The position numbers and the translations under genes are program-made. 64,000 nt of DNA from Isoalcanivorax pacificus W11-5 (GTDB lineage: Bacteria > Pseudomonadota > Gammaproteobacteria > Pseudomonadales > Alcanivoracaceae). This document shows positions 39,712 to 50,634 of this stretch, piece by piece. Numbering within the stretch: the stretch's first letter is position 1; each line of letters opens with the position of its first letter. The stretch covers positions 1,736,001 through 1,800,000 of the forward strand of contig NZ_CP004387.1 of NCBI RefSeq assembly GCF_000299335.2, in the 5' to 3' direction. The notes under the pieces were generated by a model. It was not told where the DNA came from and made no database searches. It was given only the letters and a program-made list of their open reading frames with translations.

Positions 39712-42126
39712 ATGCGAGTATCAAGGATTGCCCCGCTGGCCGGCGGGTTGCTGTGCTGGGCCGGCGCCGCCCAGGGTGCGCTGGTCATCAGCGAATACGT
39801 CGAGGGCAGCAGTTTCAACAAGGCACTGGAGCTGTACAACAGCGGCACAGACACGCTGGATCTGTCGCAGTACAGTCTGGACCTGTATAGCAACGGCAGC
39901 AGCTCGGCGACCGGCAGCCTGACGCTGACGGGTACGCTGGCGGCCGGTGAAACACTCGTGCTTGCCCATGGCAGCGCTGCAACGGACATCCTGATGCTGG
40001 ACCCGGTGATCGACAATTCCGTTATCAACCACAACGGCGACGATGCCTATGTGCTGCGTCGTGGTGTCGAAGTGGTGGACCGGTTCGGCCGCGTGGGTGA
40101 ACGCCCGGCGGAGGGATACTGGGGCACGGCGGACGATAACACCAAAGACCACACCCTGCGCCGCAAGCTGTCGATACTGGTCGGGGACGCGGACTTCAGC
40201 GGCGTGTTCGACCCGGCCGTGGAGTGGGACTTTTTTGCCAGTAACACCTTCGGTGGTCTGGGCCGTCATGGCGAAGACGATACGCCGGAGGAGCCGCTGC
40301 TGGGCAGCATCGGAGCCTGCGGCGACCCGGCGACACTGATCTCCGCAGTGCAGGGCAGTGCGGATGTGTCGCCGCTGGCTGGCGCAGTGCATGAGGTCGA
40401 AGCCGTGGTCACGGTGGTCTACCCTGACCTCGAGGGTTACTTCCTGATGGAAGACGTCGCCGACCAGGACATGGACCCGGCAACCTCGGAAGGGCTGTTT
40501 ATCTATCAGCCGGGCTTTACCGTGGCGGCCGGACAGCAGGTGCGGGTGCGCGGACCGGTGTCGGAGTATTTCGGCCAGACGCAGATCAGCGCGCAGGACG
40601 TGGTGGTCTGCGCCAGCGACATGAGCGTGCCGGCGGTGACCTTCAGCCTGCCACTGGAGAATCCGGAGGCGCTGGAAAGCATGCTGGTGCAGGTGCCTGC
40701 CGGGCTGACCGTGACCGAGGTCTATGATCTGGGCCGCTATGGCAGTGTGGTGCTCAGTGAAGGGCGCCTGCCGGTGCCGACCCATGTGGCGGCGCCGGGT
40801 GAGGATGCCATGGCACAGCAGCAGTACAACGATCGTCACCGCATCATTCTGGATGACGCCAGCAATCAGCAGAACCCGGGCACCGTGATCTATCCGCAAG
40901 CGGGGCTGGCGGCGGACAACACGCTGCGCGTCGGCGACCAGGCTGGTGCCTTCACCGCAGTGCTGAGCTACGGCTTCGATGCCTGGCGTCTGCAACCAGT
41001 GAGCGAGGTGACGTTCGAGGCAACCAATGTCCGTCCGGCCGCGCCGGCCCGGCACCCGGAAGCGAATCTGCGCGTAGCGGCCTTCAACGTGCTCAATTTC
41101 TTCAACGGTGACGGGCAGGGCGGCGGCTTCCCGACGGCACGCGGGGCGCGCAACGCAGAAGAGCTGGCGCGCCAGCGCGACAAGCTGGTGGCTGCGCTGA
41201 CAGCGCTGAATGCCGACGTGATTGGCCTGATGGAAATCGAGAATGACGGTTATGGCAGTGCGTCGGCCATTGCCGAACTGGCCTCTGCGATGGGCGCGTC
41301 ATGGCGCTACGTTGATCCGGGGACGGCGACACTCGGTACCGATGTCATCGCTGTGGGGTTGCTGTATCGCAGCGATGTGGTGGAACAGGCCGGCACGGCT
41401 GCGGCACTGACGGATGAAGCGTTTGCCCAGCTCAACCGTGTGCCGCTGGCGCAGGCGTTCCGTCTGGTCAATGGCGACGAGGCGGTGGTCGTTGCGGTCA
41501 ACCACTTCAAGTCGAAGGGCAGTTGTGACGAAGCTACCGGCGCTGACATGGATCAGGGCGACGGTGCTGGATGCTGGAACCCGACACGCGAGGCGGCCGC
41601 CACGGCCCTGCAGGCATGGCTGTCGGACGACCCGACCGGGCTGGGCGAGCAGGGCGCACGCACGATGATCGTGGGTGACCTGAATGCCTATGCAAAGGAA
41701 GGGCCGGTGACGCTGCTGGAAAATGCAGGTTATGAAAATCTGCTGGCGCGCTTCCACGGCGATGAGGTGTACAGCTATGTGTTCTTCGGCCAGAGCGGTT
41801 ACCTGGATCATGTGCTGGCCAGTGCCGCGCTGCAGCAGCATGTGGTGGGGGCAGGTGCCTGGCACATCAATGCGGATGAACCGCGCGCGCTGGAGTACAC
41901 CACGCAGTACAAGAGCGAGGCACAGATAGACGCTTTCTATGCGCCGGATGCTTACCGGTCAAGTGACCACGATCCGGTCTACGCGGACCTGCGTCTGGTT
42001 GCCGGAGAGGGCGGTGAAACACCGGCGGAACCCGGGGACGATGATGATGACGGGGGTGCCGTGGGGCTGATGCTGGGCCTCGCCATGACATTGCTGGGCT
42101 GGCGTCGTCGGGCCCGTCGCGTCTGA
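39712..42126 (+). CDS. ExeM/NucH-family extracellular endonuclease with lamin-tail domain and C-terminal sorting tail
   Basis: An 804-residue secreted nuclease. A signal peptide (1-20) leads into a lamin-tail domain (ISEYVEGSSFNKALELYN), an OB-like middle region (VYPDLEGYFLMEDV), and an endonuclease/exonuclease/phosphatase domain with FNVLNFF, LMEIENDG, VNHFKSKGS, IVGDLNAY and SSDHDPVYADL. The C-terminus has GG followed by a hydrophobic stretch and RRRARRV, the GlyGly-CTERM arrangement cleaved by rhombosortase in Shewanella-like ExeM. It likely degrades extracellular DNA for phosphate or biofilm turnover. Start ATG 39712 follows GGGAG. Confidence 0.85.
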   Translation: MRVSRIAPLAGGLLCWAGAAQGALVISEYVEGSSFNKALELYNSGTDTLDLSQYSLDLYSNGSSSATGSLTLTGTLAAGETLVLAHGSAATDILMLDPVIDNSVINHNGDDAYVLRRGVEVVDRFGRVGERPAEGYWGTADDNTKDHTLRRKLSILVGDADFSGVFDPAVEWDFFASNTFGGLGRHGEDDTPEEPLLGSIGACGDPATLISAVQGSADVSPLAGAVHEVEAVVTVVYPDLEGYFLMEDVADQDMDPATSEGLFIYQPGFTVAAGQQVRVRGPVSEYFGQTQISAQDVVVCASDMSVPAVTFSLPLENPEALESMLVQVPAGLTVTEVYDLGRYGSVVLSEGRLPVPTHVAAPGEDAMAQQQYNDRHRIILDDASNQQNPGTVIYPQAGLAADNTLRVGDQAGAFTAVLSYGFDAWRLQPVSEVTFEATNVRPAAPARHPEANLRVAAFNVLNFFNGDGQGGGFPTARGARNAEELARQRDKLVAALTALNADVIGLMEIENDGYGSASAIAELASAMGASWRYVDPGTATLGTDVIAVGLLYRSDVVEQAGTAAALTDEAFAQLNRVPLAQAFRLVNGDEAVVVAVNHFKSKGSCDEATGADMDQGDGAGCWNPTREAAATALQAWLSDDPTGLGEQGARTMIVGDLNAYAKEGPVTLLENAGYENLLARFHGDEVYSYVFFGQSGYLDHVLASAALQQHVVGAGAWHINADEPRALEYTTQYKSEAQIDAFYAPDAYRSSDHDPVYADLRLVAGEGGETPAEPGDDDDDGGAVGLMLGLAMTLLGWRRRARRV

Positions 42127-42147
42127 AGGCGCCTCTTTCGCGGTGCC

Positions 42148-42228
42148 GGTCCGCAAAGATGGGCACGGGAAATCATCGCTTGCCGCGCTTGATTGTGCTG
42201 GCAGCTTAATCAGGCTGTCAGCACAGGC
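42148..42228 (-). repeat. second, degenerate copy of the 1381-1462 repeat (inverted)
   Basis: Aligned by hand to the reverse complement of 1381-1462, 67 of 82 columns agree with one gap. The internal hairpin is kept: one stem pair changes G-C to A-T on both sides and two others become G-T. Like the first copy it lies between convergent genes. Confidence 0.75.
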
Positions 42229-42240
42229 GGTTTCTCGAAG

Positions 42241-42278
42241 CCAATAAAAAACCGCCCCGGAGGGCGGTTTTTTATTGG
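42241..42278. terminator. bidirectional terminator between exeM-like gene and gltA
   Basis: A perfect 16-bp palindrome (AATAAAAAACCGCC with its complement GGCGGTTTTTTATT) gives a GC stem flanked by A and T runs, working on both strands. Confidence 0.93.
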
Positions 42279-42288
42279 CGCAAGGCGC

Positions 42289-43575
42289 TTATTTTCTGTT
42301 GTCCACCGGCACAAACGAACGCTCGGTTTCGCCCGTGTAAAGCTGACGCGGACGGCCGATCTTGTACGGGTTGGCAATCATCTCGTTCCAGTGCGAAATC
42401 CAGCCCACGGTACGGGACAGGGCAAAGATCACGGTGAACATGGACGTCGGGATGCCCAGCGCGCTGAGAATGATACCGGAGTAGAAATCCACGTTCGGGA
42501 ACAGTTTCTTCTCGACGAAGTACGGATCGGACAGGGCGATTTCTTCCAGTTTCATCGCCAGTTCCAGCTTGGCGTCTTTCACGCCCAGTTCTTTCAGCAC
42601 TTCGTGGCAGGATTCGCGCATCACGCTGGCACGCGGATCGTAGTTCTTGTACACGCGGTGACCAAAGCCCATCAGCTTGAACGGATCGTTCTTGTCCTTC
42701 GCCTTGGCAATGTAGGTGTCGATGTTGGACACGTCGCCGATTTCGTCGAGCATGTTCAGCACAGCTTCGTTCGCGCCACCGTGCGCCGGGCCCCACAGCG
42801 CAGAAATGCCGGCCGCGATACAGGCAAACGGGTTGGCACCGGACGAGCCGGCCAGACGCACCGTGGAAGTGGAGGCGTTCTGCTCGTGATCGGCGTGCAG
42901 GATGAAGATGCGGTCCATGGCGCGCGCGGCCACCGGGCTGATCTTTGATTCCTCGCACGGGGTGCCGAACATCATGTGCAGGAAGTTCTCGGAATAGGTC
43001 AGGTCGTTGCGCGGATACATGAACGGCTGACCGACCGCGTACTTGTAGCACATGGCGGCAATGGTCGGCATTTTCGCGATCAGGCGCATGGCCGTGATTT
43101 CGCGATGCTGCGGGTTCTTGATATCAGTGGAGTCGTGATAGAAGGCCGACAGGGCACCGACCACGCCGCACATGACCGCCATCGGGTGGGCGTCGCGACG
43201 GAAGCCACGGTAAAAGAACTGCAGCTGCTCGTGCACCATGGTGTGGTTCTTGATGGTGCTGACGAACGCGTCTTTCTGGGCCTGGGTCGGCAGTTCGCCG
43301 TGCCACAGCAGGTAGCAGACTTCCAGGTAATCGGAGTTGCTGGCCAGTTCTTCAATAGAGTAGCCGCGGTGCAGCAGCTGGCCTTTTTCACCGTCAATGT
43401 AGGTGATCTTTGACTCGCACGAAGCGGTGGACGTGAAGCCCGGGTCAAACGTAAACAGGTTGTTGGCGGTCAGCGGGGCGACGTCTACGACGTCCTGTCC
43501 CAGGGTCGGGGAGTATACCGACAGCTCGATATCCTCACGGCCGTCCACCTTGAGGATGGCTTTCTTCTCGGTCAT
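42289..43575 (-). CDS. gltA: citrate synthase
   Basis: A 428-residue hexameric type II citrate synthase. Motifs: [40 protein letters not shown]-like region, [30 protein letters not shown] (active-site His) and [14 protein letters not shown] (active-site His), and a C-terminal Arg region. It makes citrate from oxaloacetate and acetyl-CoA. GGAG-type site precedes the ATG at 43575. It is divergent from sdhC, the arrangement found in Pseudomonas. Confidence 0.97.
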   Translation of the reverse strand: MTEKKAILKVDGREDIELSVYSPTLGQDVVDVAPLTANNLFTFDPGFTSTASCESKITYIDGEKGQLLHRGYSIEELASNSDYLEVCYLLWHGELPTQAQKDAFVSTIKNHTMVHEQLQFFYRGFRRDAHPMAVMCGVVGALSAFYHDSTDIKNPQHREITAMRLIAKMPTIAAMCYKYAVGQPFMYPRNDLTYSENFLHMMFGTPCEESKISPVAARAMDRIFILHADHEQNASTSTVRLAGSSGANPFACIAAGISALWGPAHGGANEAVLNMLDEIGDVSNIDTYIAKAKDKNDPFKLMGFGHRVYKNYDPRASVMRESCHEVLKELGVKDAKLELAMKLEEIALSDPYFVEKKLFPNVDFYSGIILSALGIPTSMFTVIFALSRTVGWISHWNEMIANPYKIGRPRQLYTGETERSFVPVDNRK

Positions 43576-43660
43576 GGAGTTCTCCTACACGGAGGCGGTT
43601 CAGGGAGCCCACCTGTGGTATCGCGTGAGTACGGGCGGCGTAGCACGCCGGGCGCGGGGG

Positions 43661-43689
43661 ACGTTAAGGTTTTGATACATCTTTGTCAA
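43661..43689 (-). promoter_or_regulatory. gltA promoter
   Basis: On the minus strand TTGACA (43684-43689) and a weak TAACGT (43661-43666) with a 17-base spacer; leader of about 80 bases. Confidence 0.5.
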
Positions 43690-43864
43690 CGCGCAGAGTG
43701 CTGTGGAGCGCCGATCACAAACCACCGGCTAAACAGCATGTTACGCCAGTTTCACCGCGAATGCGCGGTTACGATAGGGGCGCGGAAGGGGGCTGTAATT
43801 GAGACTTTAGCCTAACGGCCTTGAAAAACAGTGTGTTGCCCGATTTTGCCAGAGTCGAAGGCGT

Positions 43865-43893
43865 TTGTTTTCATGCAGGCGCGGCGATATACT
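43865..43893 (+). promoter_or_regulatory. sdhC promoter
   Basis: TTGTTT (43865-43870) and TATACT (43888-43893) with a 17-base spacer, giving a leader of about 120 bases before sdhC. The rest of the 445-base gltA/sdhC gap holds no convincing gene. Confidence 0.6.
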
Positions 43894-44020
43894 CCCGCCC
43901 GTCGCGCGCCGGTCCACCCCGGCTGGTGTGCGGATAGAGCCCGCGCTTCGGTTGTGACCTCCGAACTGTCCGCGGGTTCCGTTCCCGACAACCGCTCCTT
44001 TCGGAGCCCGGCTATAAGTG

Positions 44021-44404
44021 ATGGCTACCGTGAACGATAAGCGACCTGTAAATCTCGATCTGACGACGATCAAGTTCCCGGTCACCGCCCTGGCTTCCAT
44101 TACCCACCGTATTACAGGTGTTGCCATTTTTCTGGCACTGCCGATTCTGCTGTGGATGCTGGATCGCTCTCTGGCGTCACCGGAAAGCTTTGCGCAACTG
44201 AAAGACCTTCTCGCCACCCCGATCGCCAAGCTGGTGGTCTGGGCGATGCTGGCTGCACTTATTTTTCACCTGGTGGCTGGTATCAAGCATCTGATCATGG
44301 ACCTCGGTATTGGTGAGAGCCTGGAAGGCGGCCGTCGCGGCGCCACCCTGGTCTTCATCGTCTCGGTCGTTCTCATTCTGCTGGCGGGAGTCTGGGTATG
44401 GTAA
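44021..44404 (+). CDS. sdhC: succinate dehydrogenase cytochrome b556 subunit
   Basis: A 127-residue three-helix membrane anchor. KRPVNLDL at the N-terminus, ASITHRITGVAIF (quinone-site Ser27, Arg30) and FHLVAGIKHLIMD (heme-ligand candidate His83) are characteristic. A GTG three bases upstream is an alternative start. It overlaps sdhD by seven bases. Confidence 0.95.
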   Translation: MATVNDKRPVNLDLTTIKFPVTALASITHRITGVAIFLALPILLWMLDRSLASPESFAQLKDLLATPIAKLVVWAMLAALIFHLVAGIKHLIMDLGIGESLEGGRRGATLVFIVSVVLILLAGVWVW

Positions 44405-44766
44405 CCAGCGTCACGAGCTTCAGCCGTAATGGCGTGTCGGACTGGCTTGTCCAGCGGTTCAGCGCGATTCTGCTTGGCGCCTACTTTATTGGTCTGTTCG
44501 GCTACCTCGTCTGCGGTGCAGGCGTGGACTATGCCGCCTGGCACGCTCTGATGACGTCCGTGCCGATGAAAATCATCAACACCCTGGTGATCCTGGCCAT
44601 CGCGGCCCATGCCTGGGTGGGTCTCTGGACCGTCACCACTGACTATCTGACCCGCATGACCTTCGGTGGCGCCGCCACCGGTGTGCGTCTGGCGGCACAG
44701 GCGCTGCTGGCGCTGCTGCTGGCAGGCTATGTGCTGTGGGGCCTGTGGATGATCTGGGGAGCTTGA
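44398..44766 (+). CDS. sdhD: succinate dehydrogenase hydrophobic membrane anchor
   Basis: A 122-residue three-helix protein with [13 protein letters not shown] and [16 protein letters not shown], the latter giving heme and quinone site residues. It anchors SdhAB to the inner membrane with SdhC. Overlaps sdhC and ends four bases before sdhA. Confidence 0.95.
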   Translation: MVTSVTSFSRNGVSDWLVQRFSAILLGAYFIGLFGYLVCGAGVDYAAWHALMTSVPMKIINTLVILAIAAHAWVGLWTVTTDYLTRMTFGGAATGVRLAAQALLALLLAGYVLWGLWMIWGA

Positions 44767-44770
44767 GACT

Positions 44771-46546
44771 ATGTCGATCAGAACCATTACCTTTGATGCC
44801 GTTATCGTGGGCGGCGGCGGCGCGGGCATGCGTGCCTCGCTGCAACTGGCGCAGTCCGGCTTCAAGACCGCGCTGATCTCCAAGGTGTTTCCGACCCGTT
44901 CGCACACGGTGTCCGCCCAGGGCGGGATCACCTGTGCCATCGCCAGTGCCGACCCGAACGACGACTGGCGCTGGCACATGTACGACACCGTCAAGGGCTC
45001 CGACTATATCGGTGACCAGGACGCCATCGAATATATGTGCTCGGTGGGTCCGGAAGCGGTGTTCGAACTGGATCATATGGGCCTGCCGTTCTCGCGCACC
45101 GAGGAAGGCCGCATCTACCAGCGTCCGTTCGGTGGCCAGTCGAAGAACTTCGGCGAAGGTGGCCAGGCGGCGCGGACCTGTGCCGCAGCCGACCGTACCG
45201 GCCATGCGCTGCTGCACGCCCTGTACCAGCAGAACCTCAAGCACAACACCCAGTTCTATAATGAGTGGCTCGCCACCGATCTGGTGAAGAACGCCCGCGG
45301 TCAGGTCTGTGGCGTGATCGCCATGTGTATCGAGACCGGCGAAGTGGTGTTCTTCAAGTCCAAGGCCACGGTATTCGCCACCGGCGGTGCAGGCCGTATC
45401 TATGCCTCCACCACCAACGCCCTGATCAACACCGGCGACGGGGTGGGCATGGCGCTGCGTGCCGGCGTACCGGTGCAGGACATCGAAATGTGGCAGTTCC
45501 ATCCGACCGGCATCGCCGGCGCTGGCGTACTGGTGACCGAAGGGTGCCGGGGCGAGGGTGGCTACCTGATCAACAAGGACGGCGAGCGCTTCATGGAGCG
45601 CTATGCGCCGAACGCGAAGGACCTGGCCGGCCGCGATGTGGTCGCCCGCTCCATGATGATGGAGATCCTGGACGGCCGTGGTTGCGGCCCGAACGGTGAC
45701 CACGTCTACCTGAAGCTGGATCACCTGGGCGAGGAGGTGCTGCACAGCCGCCTGCCGGGTATCTGTGAGCTGTCCAAGACCTTCGCCCACGCCGACCCGG
45801 TGAAAGAGCCGGTGCCGGTGGTGCCGACCTGCCACTACATGATGGGCGGTATCCCGTCCAACATTCACGGGCAGGCCCTGCGCCTCTCCGGTGGTCACGA
45901 AGGCGACGACCAGATCATCGACGGGCTGTTCGCCGTGGGTGAGGTGGCCTGTGTGTCTGTCCACGGCGCCAACCGCCTGGGTGGCAACTCGCTGCTGGAT
46001 CTGGTGGTGTTCGGCCGTGCCGCCGGCCTGTTCATCGAGGACGGTCTGCGCCAGGGCATGGAACAGGCCGAGCCGAGCCGTGACGACATCGAGCAGGCCA
46101 TGAGCCGCTACCGTCGCTGGGACGAGTCGAAGAAAGGCGAGTCCGTGACCAGCCTGCGCAAGGAACTGCAGCAGACCATGCAGAATCACTTCGGTGTGTT
46201 CCGCAAGGGCGACCTGATGGCCGAAGGCGTGGCCATGCTGGCCGATCTGCGTGGCCGCATCCAGGAAGGCCATCTGGATGACAAGAGCAAGGCGTTCAAC
46301 ACTGCCCGTGTCGAAGCGCTGGAACTGGACAACCTGCTGGAAGTGGCCCAGGCCACCGCGATCGCTGCGGAAGGCCGCAAGGAAAGCCGTGGCGCCCACT
46401 CGCGCTACGACTTCCCGGACCGTGATGACGAGAACTGGCTGTGCCACTCGATCTTCGATCCGGCCACGCTGAAACTCGGCAAGCGTGCGGTGAACTTCTC
46501 GCCGAAGACGGTCGATACCTTCCAGCCCAAAGTGCGGACCTACTAA
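44771..46546 (+). CDS. sdhA: succinate dehydrogenase flavoprotein subunit
   Basis: A 591-residue flavoprotein. FAD-binding [13 protein letters not shown] (13-25), covalent FAD site [10 protein letters not shown] (His45), and substrate motifs [23 protein letters not shown] and [18 protein letters not shown] are complete. It oxidises succinate to fumarate and passes electrons to SdhB. Confidence 0.98.
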   Translation: MSIRTITFDAVIVGGGGAGMRASLQLAQSGFKTALISKVFPTRSHTVSAQGGITCAIASADPNDDWRWHMYDTVKGSDYIGDQDAIEYMCSVGPEAVFELDHMGLPFSRTEEGRIYQRPFGGQSKNFGEGGQAARTCAAADRTGHALLHALYQQNLKHNTQFYNEWLATDLVKNARGQVCGVIAMCIETGEVVFFKSKATVFATGGAGRIYASTTNALINTGDGVGMALRAGVPVQDIEMWQFHPTGIAGAGVLVTEGCRGEGGYLINKDGERFMERYAPNAKDLAGRDVVARSMMMEILDGRGCGPNGDHVYLKLDHLGEEVLHSRLPGICELSKTFAHADPVKEPVPVVPTCHYMMGGIPSNIHGQALRLSGGHEGDDQIIDGLFAVGEVACVSVHGANRLGGNSLLDLVVFGRAAGLFIEDGLRQGMEQAEPSRDDIEQAMSRYRRWDESKKGESVTSLRKELQQTMQNHFGVFRKGDLMAEGVAMLADLRGRIQEGHLDDKSKAFNTARVEALELDNLLEVAQATAIAAEGRKESRGAHSRYDFPDRDDENWLCHSIFDPATLKLGKRAVNFSPKTVDTFQPKVRTY

Positions 46547-46561
46547 CGGAGGCCAGGATCA

Positions 46562-47278
46562 ATGAAAGTCAGTATCTATCGCTACAATCCTGAGACCGAC
46601 CGCGAACCGTACATGCAGGACTACGAGGTCGATACCCAGGGCAAGGACCTGATGGTGCTGGATGTACTGGCGCTGGTGAAGGAACAGGACCCGACCCTGG
46701 CCTATCGCCGCTCCTGCCGTGAAGGGGTCTGCGGCTCCGACGGCATGAACATGAACGGCAAGAACGGCCTGGCCTGTGTGACGGCGCTGTCGATCGTGGC
46801 GCCGGGCGTGCTCGAGGGCAGGAAAGCCCTGGTGATCCGCCCGCTGCCGGGCCTGCCGGTGATCCGTGACCTGGTGGTGGACATGACCATGTTCTACAAC
46901 CAGTACGAGAAGGTGCAGCCGTACCTGATCAACGACACCCCGGCACCGGCCATCGAGCGTCTGCAGAGCCCGGAAGAGCGCGAGAAGCTCGACGGCCTGT
47001 ACGAGTGCATTCTGTGCGCGTGCTGCTCCACCAGTTGCCCGTCGTTCTGGTGGAACCCGGAGAAGTTCCTCGGTCCGGCCGCGCTGCTGCAGGGCTACCG
47101 CTTCCTGGCGGACAGCCGTGACACGGCCCGTGATGACCGGCTGAGCCGCCTGGACGACCCGTTCTCGCTGTTCCGCTGCCGCGGCATCATGAACTGCGTG
47201 AGTGTGTGTCCAAAGGGGCTGAACCCGACCCGGGCCATCGGCCATATCCGGGATATGCTGCTGGAACGGGCAATCTGA
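46562..47278 (+). CDS. sdhB: succinate dehydrogenase iron-sulfur subunit
   Basis: A 238-residue protein with the [2Fe-2S] cysteines in SCREGVCGSDGMNMNG and NGLAC, and the two [4Fe-4S]/[3Fe-4S] sets in CILCACCSTSC and RCRGIMNCVSVCPKGLNP. It links SdhA to the quinone site. AGGCCAGGATCA precedes the start; a terminator follows the gene. Confidence 0.98.
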   Translation: MKVSIYRYNPETDREPYMQDYEVDTQGKDLMVLDVLALVKEQDPTLAYRRSCREGVCGSDGMNMNGKNGLACVTALSIVAPGVLEGRKALVIRPLPGLPVIRDLVVDMTMFYNQYEKVQPYLINDTPAPAIERLQSPEEREKLDGLYECILCACCSTSCPSFWWNPEKFLGPAALLQGYRFLADSRDTARDDRLSRLDDPFSLFRCRGIMNCVSVCPKGLNPTRAIGHIRDMLLERAI

Positions 47279-47291
47279 CGGAATGAAAAAG

Positions 47292-47315
47292 GCGGCCTTC
47301 GGGCCGCTTTTTTTT
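47292..47315 (+). terminator. terminator of sdhCDAB
   Basis: Stem GCGGCC/GGCCGC with a TTCG tetraloop and eight T. Because it precedes sucA, the sdh and suc units are largely separate. Confidence 0.92.
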
Positions 47316-47759
47316 GCTTTGCCCCGGTGCCTGTGCTGGCCTGACAGGCCGCTCTGGCGGGCATGGGGGCCAGGGTGAGGGCCATTCGGGCCGTAACTGC
47401 GATGAGGTCCGGATGCCTGCCCCTTGTAATGCCTGCGGGCGTCCCCATGTCCGACAACAGATGGGGCAATGTCATCAGGGCTTCTGACCGGAGCCGCATG
47501 GCATGCGTCGCGAACGTCCCCGTTCGACTAAAGTGAGGGTGCGTTTGTCAAATTTTTTGCCTTTCGCGTCTAACAATCGGGCGTGAAAGTCGCTACACTA
47601 TTTCCTTGTCGGGGTCATCCCCCGGACGGAAAAATATGTATCGGGAGAGTCGGCGCTTACAAGGCGCCGTCTCTGTAATCTAAACGCGGGAAACGGGCGA
47701 TCCCCCTGCGAACACCTGGCCAGGGGGCCGGCTCCTTCTCCCGAGAAGGAACGAACACG
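47316..47759 (+). promoter_or_regulatory. sdhB-sucA intergenic region, sucA leader
   Basis: The 444 bases hold no convincing gene. An AT-rich stretch at about 47545-47565 contains TTGTCA, and TACACT at 47594-47599 is a plausible -10 box without a good -35. A small GGCGCTT/AAGGCGCC palindrome lies near 47650 and AGAAGGAA precedes sucA. Confidence 0.4.
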
Positions 47760-50597
47760 ATGCAAGACAGTTCCATTCAGCGCCAGCTGGCGTCCTCACA
47801 CATCGGGGGCAGCAACGCGGCCTATGTTGATGAACTGTACGAAGCCTACCTGACTGATCCCAATGCCGTGCCGGAAGACTGGCGCGCGTACTTCGAAAAA
47901 CTTCCCAGCGTTGAAGGCAGTGTGGAATCCGATTTGCCACACAGTGCCGTGCGTGAATATTTCCTGCTGCAGGCCAAGAACCGTTCCCGTGTGCAGAAGT
48001 TTGGTGGCGGTGCGGTCAGCACCGAACACGAACGTCGCCAGGTACGCGTACTGCACCTGATCGCCGCCTACCGCAACCGCGGTCATCAGGTGGCCAGCCT
48101 GGACCCGCTCGGCCTGATGGAACGCGAACAGGTGCCCGATCTGGAGCTGGCGCATCATGGGCTCAGCCAGGCAGATCTGGATACCGTCTTCCAGACAGGC
48201 AACCTGTTTATCGGCAAACCGGAAGCGACACTGCGTGAAATCGTCGACTGCCTGCGAGGCAGTTATTGTTCGACGGTGGGTGCGGAGTACATGCACATCG
48301 TCAACACGGCGGAGAAGCGCTGGCTCCAGCAACGCCTGGAAAGTGTGCGCAGCCATCCGCAGTACGGCGCTGACATTCGCAAACACATCCTTGAGCGTCT
48401 GACCGCCGCCGAAGGCCTGGAAAAATATCTGGGCAGCCGTTATCCCGGCACCAAGCGTTTCGGCCTGGAAGGCGGTGAGTCGCTGATCCCGCTGGTGGAC
48501 GAAGTGATCCAGCGCGCCGGCAGCTACGGCGTGAAGGAAATCGTGCTGGGCATGGCCCACCGTGGCCGCCTTAACGTGCTGGTCAACACGCTGGGCAAGA
48601 GCCCGGCCGATCTGTTTGGTGAATTCGAAGGCAAGACCTTCAACGAACGTGGCTCCGGCGACGTGAAGTATCACCAGGGGTTTTCCTCCAACGTGCAGAC
48701 ACCGGGTGGCGAAGTGCACCTGGCGATGGCGTTCAACCCGTCGCACCTGGAAATCGTGTCGCCGGTGGTGGAAGGCTCGGTGCGTGCGCGCCAGGAACGC
48801 CGTGTCGATGACAACGGTGACCAGGTCGTGCCATTGCTGATCCATGGCGACGCGGCCTTTGCCGGCCAGGGCGTGGTGATGGAAACCTTCCAGATGTCGC
48901 AGACGCGTGGCTTCAAGACCGGCGGTACGGTGCATGTGATCGTCAACAACCAGGTCGGTTTCACCACCAGCCGTCGCGAAGATGCGCGCTCCACCGAATA
49001 CTGCACTGATGTGGCAAAAATGGTGCAGTCGCCGATTTTCCATGTGAACGGCGATGATCCGGAAGCGGTGTTCTTTGTCACCCAGGTGGCGATGGACTAC
49101 CGCATGCAGTTCAAGAAAGACGTGGTGATCGACCTGATCTGCTACCGCCGTCTGGGACACAACGAGGCCGATGAGCCGTCCGCGACCCAGCCGCTGATGT
49201 ACAAGAAGATCAAGTCCCGCCCGACCACCCGCACGCTGTACGCCGAGCGCCTGATCAAGGACGGCGTGCTGTCGGACGACGAAAGCAGCCAGATGGCCGA
49301 GGAATACCGCAACATGCTGGACCAGGGCCTGCATGTGGTGAAGGCACTGGTGCGCGAGCCGAACAAGGCATTGTTTGTCGACTGGTCACCGTACATCGGT
49401 CACGAGGTGGTGGACGACTGGGATACCGGTTTCCCGCTGAAAAAACTGCAGAATCTGGCCGCGCGGCTGGAGCAGTTGCCGGAAGCCTTCGTGCCGCAGC
49501 GCCAGGTGAAGAAGATTCTCGAAGACCGCAACAAGATGACGGCCGGTGCGCTGGGCATCAACTGGGGTTATGCCGAGACCATGGCCTACGCCACGCTGCT
49601 GGACCAGGGTTTTCCGGTGCGGCTGACCGGCCAGGATGTGGGCCGGGGTACGTTCTCGCACCGTCACGCCGTGCTGCACAACCAGAAGAACGGCGAAGCC
49701 TATGTGCCGCTGCGCCATCTGTATGACGAGCAGCCGAGTTTTGAAATCTATGACTCGCTGTTGTCGGAAGAAGCCGTACTGGCGTTCGAATACGGTTACT
49801 CCACCACCGCCCCGAAATCGCTGGTGATCTGGGAAGCCCAGTTCGGTGACTTCGCCAATGGTGCGCAGGTGGTGATCGACCAGTTCATTTCTTCCGGTGA
49901 GGCGAAATGGGCACGGGTCTGCGGCCTGACACTGCTGCTGCCGCACGGTTACGAAGGGCAGGGGCCGGAGCATTCTTCCGCGCGCCTGGAGCGTTTCCTG
50001 CAACTGTGCGCCGAGCACAACATGCAGGTGTGCGTGCCGAGTACCCCGGCACAGATTTTCCACTTGCTGCGCCGGCAGGCGATCCGTCCGCTGCGCAAGC
50101 CGCTGGTGGTGATGAGCCCGAAGAGTCTGCTGCGCCACAAGCGCGCGGTGTCTTCGCTGGAAGAACTGGCCGGCGGCCACTTCCAGACCGTGCTGGCCGA
50201 ACACGAGATTCAGGATGCCACCGCCGTCGAGCGCGTGATTCTGTGCAGCGGCAAGGTGTATTACGACCTGCTGGAAAAACGCGAGGCGGAAGAGATCACA
50301 AACACCGCCATTGTCCGGGTGGAGCAGTTGTACCCGTTCCCGGAACAGCGGCTGTTCGAGGTGATGGAACAGTACAGCAACCTGAAGTCGGTGGTCTGGT
50401 GTCAGGAAGAACCGATGAACCAGGGCGCCTGGTATTGCAGCCAGCATCACATGCGTAATGTGGTGGCACGCCTGGATCCGAAGCTGAACCTGGAATACGC
50501 GGGACGTGACTCGGCAGCGGCACCGGCCGCCGGCCTGATGTCACAACACGTGGCGCAGCAGCAGAAGCTGGTGCAGGACGCATTCGGACTCAATTGA
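47760..50597 (+). CDS. sucA: 2-oxoglutarate dehydrogenase E1 component
   Basis: A 945-residue thiamine-diphosphate enzyme. It starts with [19 protein letters not shown] and the [13 protein letters not shown] peptide that binds the core. Thiamine site motifs include [23 protein letters not shown] and NNQVGFTT; the C-terminal transketolase half has [16 protein letters not shown] and [20 protein letters not shown]. It decarboxylates 2-oxoglutarate and passes succinyl to SucB. sucB follows 37 bases later. Confidence 0.98.
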   Translation: MQDSSIQRQLASSHIGGSNAAYVDELYEAYLTDPNAVPEDWRAYFEKLPSVEGSVESDLPHSAVREYFLLQAKNRSRVQKFGGGAVSTEHERRQVRVLHLIAAYRNRGHQVASLDPLGLMEREQVPDLELAHHGLSQADLDTVFQTGNLFIGKPEATLREIVDCLRGSYCSTVGAEYMHIVNTAEKRWLQQRLESVRSHPQYGADIRKHILERLTAAEGLEKYLGSRYPGTKRFGLEGGESLIPLVDEVIQRAGSYGVKEIVLGMAHRGRLNVLVNTLGKSPADLFGEFEGKTFNERGSGDVKYHQGFSSNVQTPGGEVHLAMAFNPSHLEIVSPVVEGSVRARQERRVDDNGDQVVPLLIHGDAAFAGQGVVMETFQMSQTRGFKTGGTVHVIVNNQVGFTTSRREDARSTEYCTDVAKMVQSPIFHVNGDDPEAVFFVTQVAMDYRMQFKKDVVIDLICYRRLGHNEADEPSATQPLMYKKIKSRPTTRTLYAERLIKDGVLSDDESSQMAEEYRNMLDQGLHVVKALVREPNKALFVDWSPYIGHEVVDDWDTGFPLKKLQNLAARLEQLPEAFVPQRQVKKILEDRNKMTAGALGINWGYAETMAYATLLDQGFPVRLTGQDVGRGTFSHRHAVLHNQKNGEAYVPLRHLYDEQPSFEIYDSLLSEEAVLAFEYGYSTTAPKSLVIWEAQFGDFANGAQVVIDQFISSGEAKWARVCGLTLLLPHGYEGQGPEHSSARLERFLQLCAEHNMQVCVPSTPAQIFHLLRRQAIRPLRKPLVVMSPKSLLRHKRAVSSLEELAGGHFQTVLAEHEIQDATAVERVILCSGKVYYDLLEKREAEEITNTAIVRVEQLYPFPEQRLFEVMEQYSNLKSVVWCQEEPMNQGAWYCSQHHMRNVVARLDPKLNLEYAGRDSAAAPAAGLMSQHVAQQQKLVQDAFGLN

Positions 50598-50634
50598 GCA
50601 GTCAGGAATTAACACTCGGGACCAAGGGCAGAAC

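Noticed and set aside
43820-43850. Resemblance of CCTTGAAAAACAG to the end of the 1360-1535 repeat
   Set aside because: The shared stretch is too short and lacks a hairpin; not supported as another copy.
43615-44040. Two short plus-strand open frames in the gltA/sdhC gap
   Set aside because: They lack ribosome binding sites and overlap the promoters of both genes.
47095-47499. Minus-strand open frame between sdhB and sucA
   Set aside because: Half of it is antisense to sdhB, no ribosome binding site, Ser/Arg-rich shadow composition.
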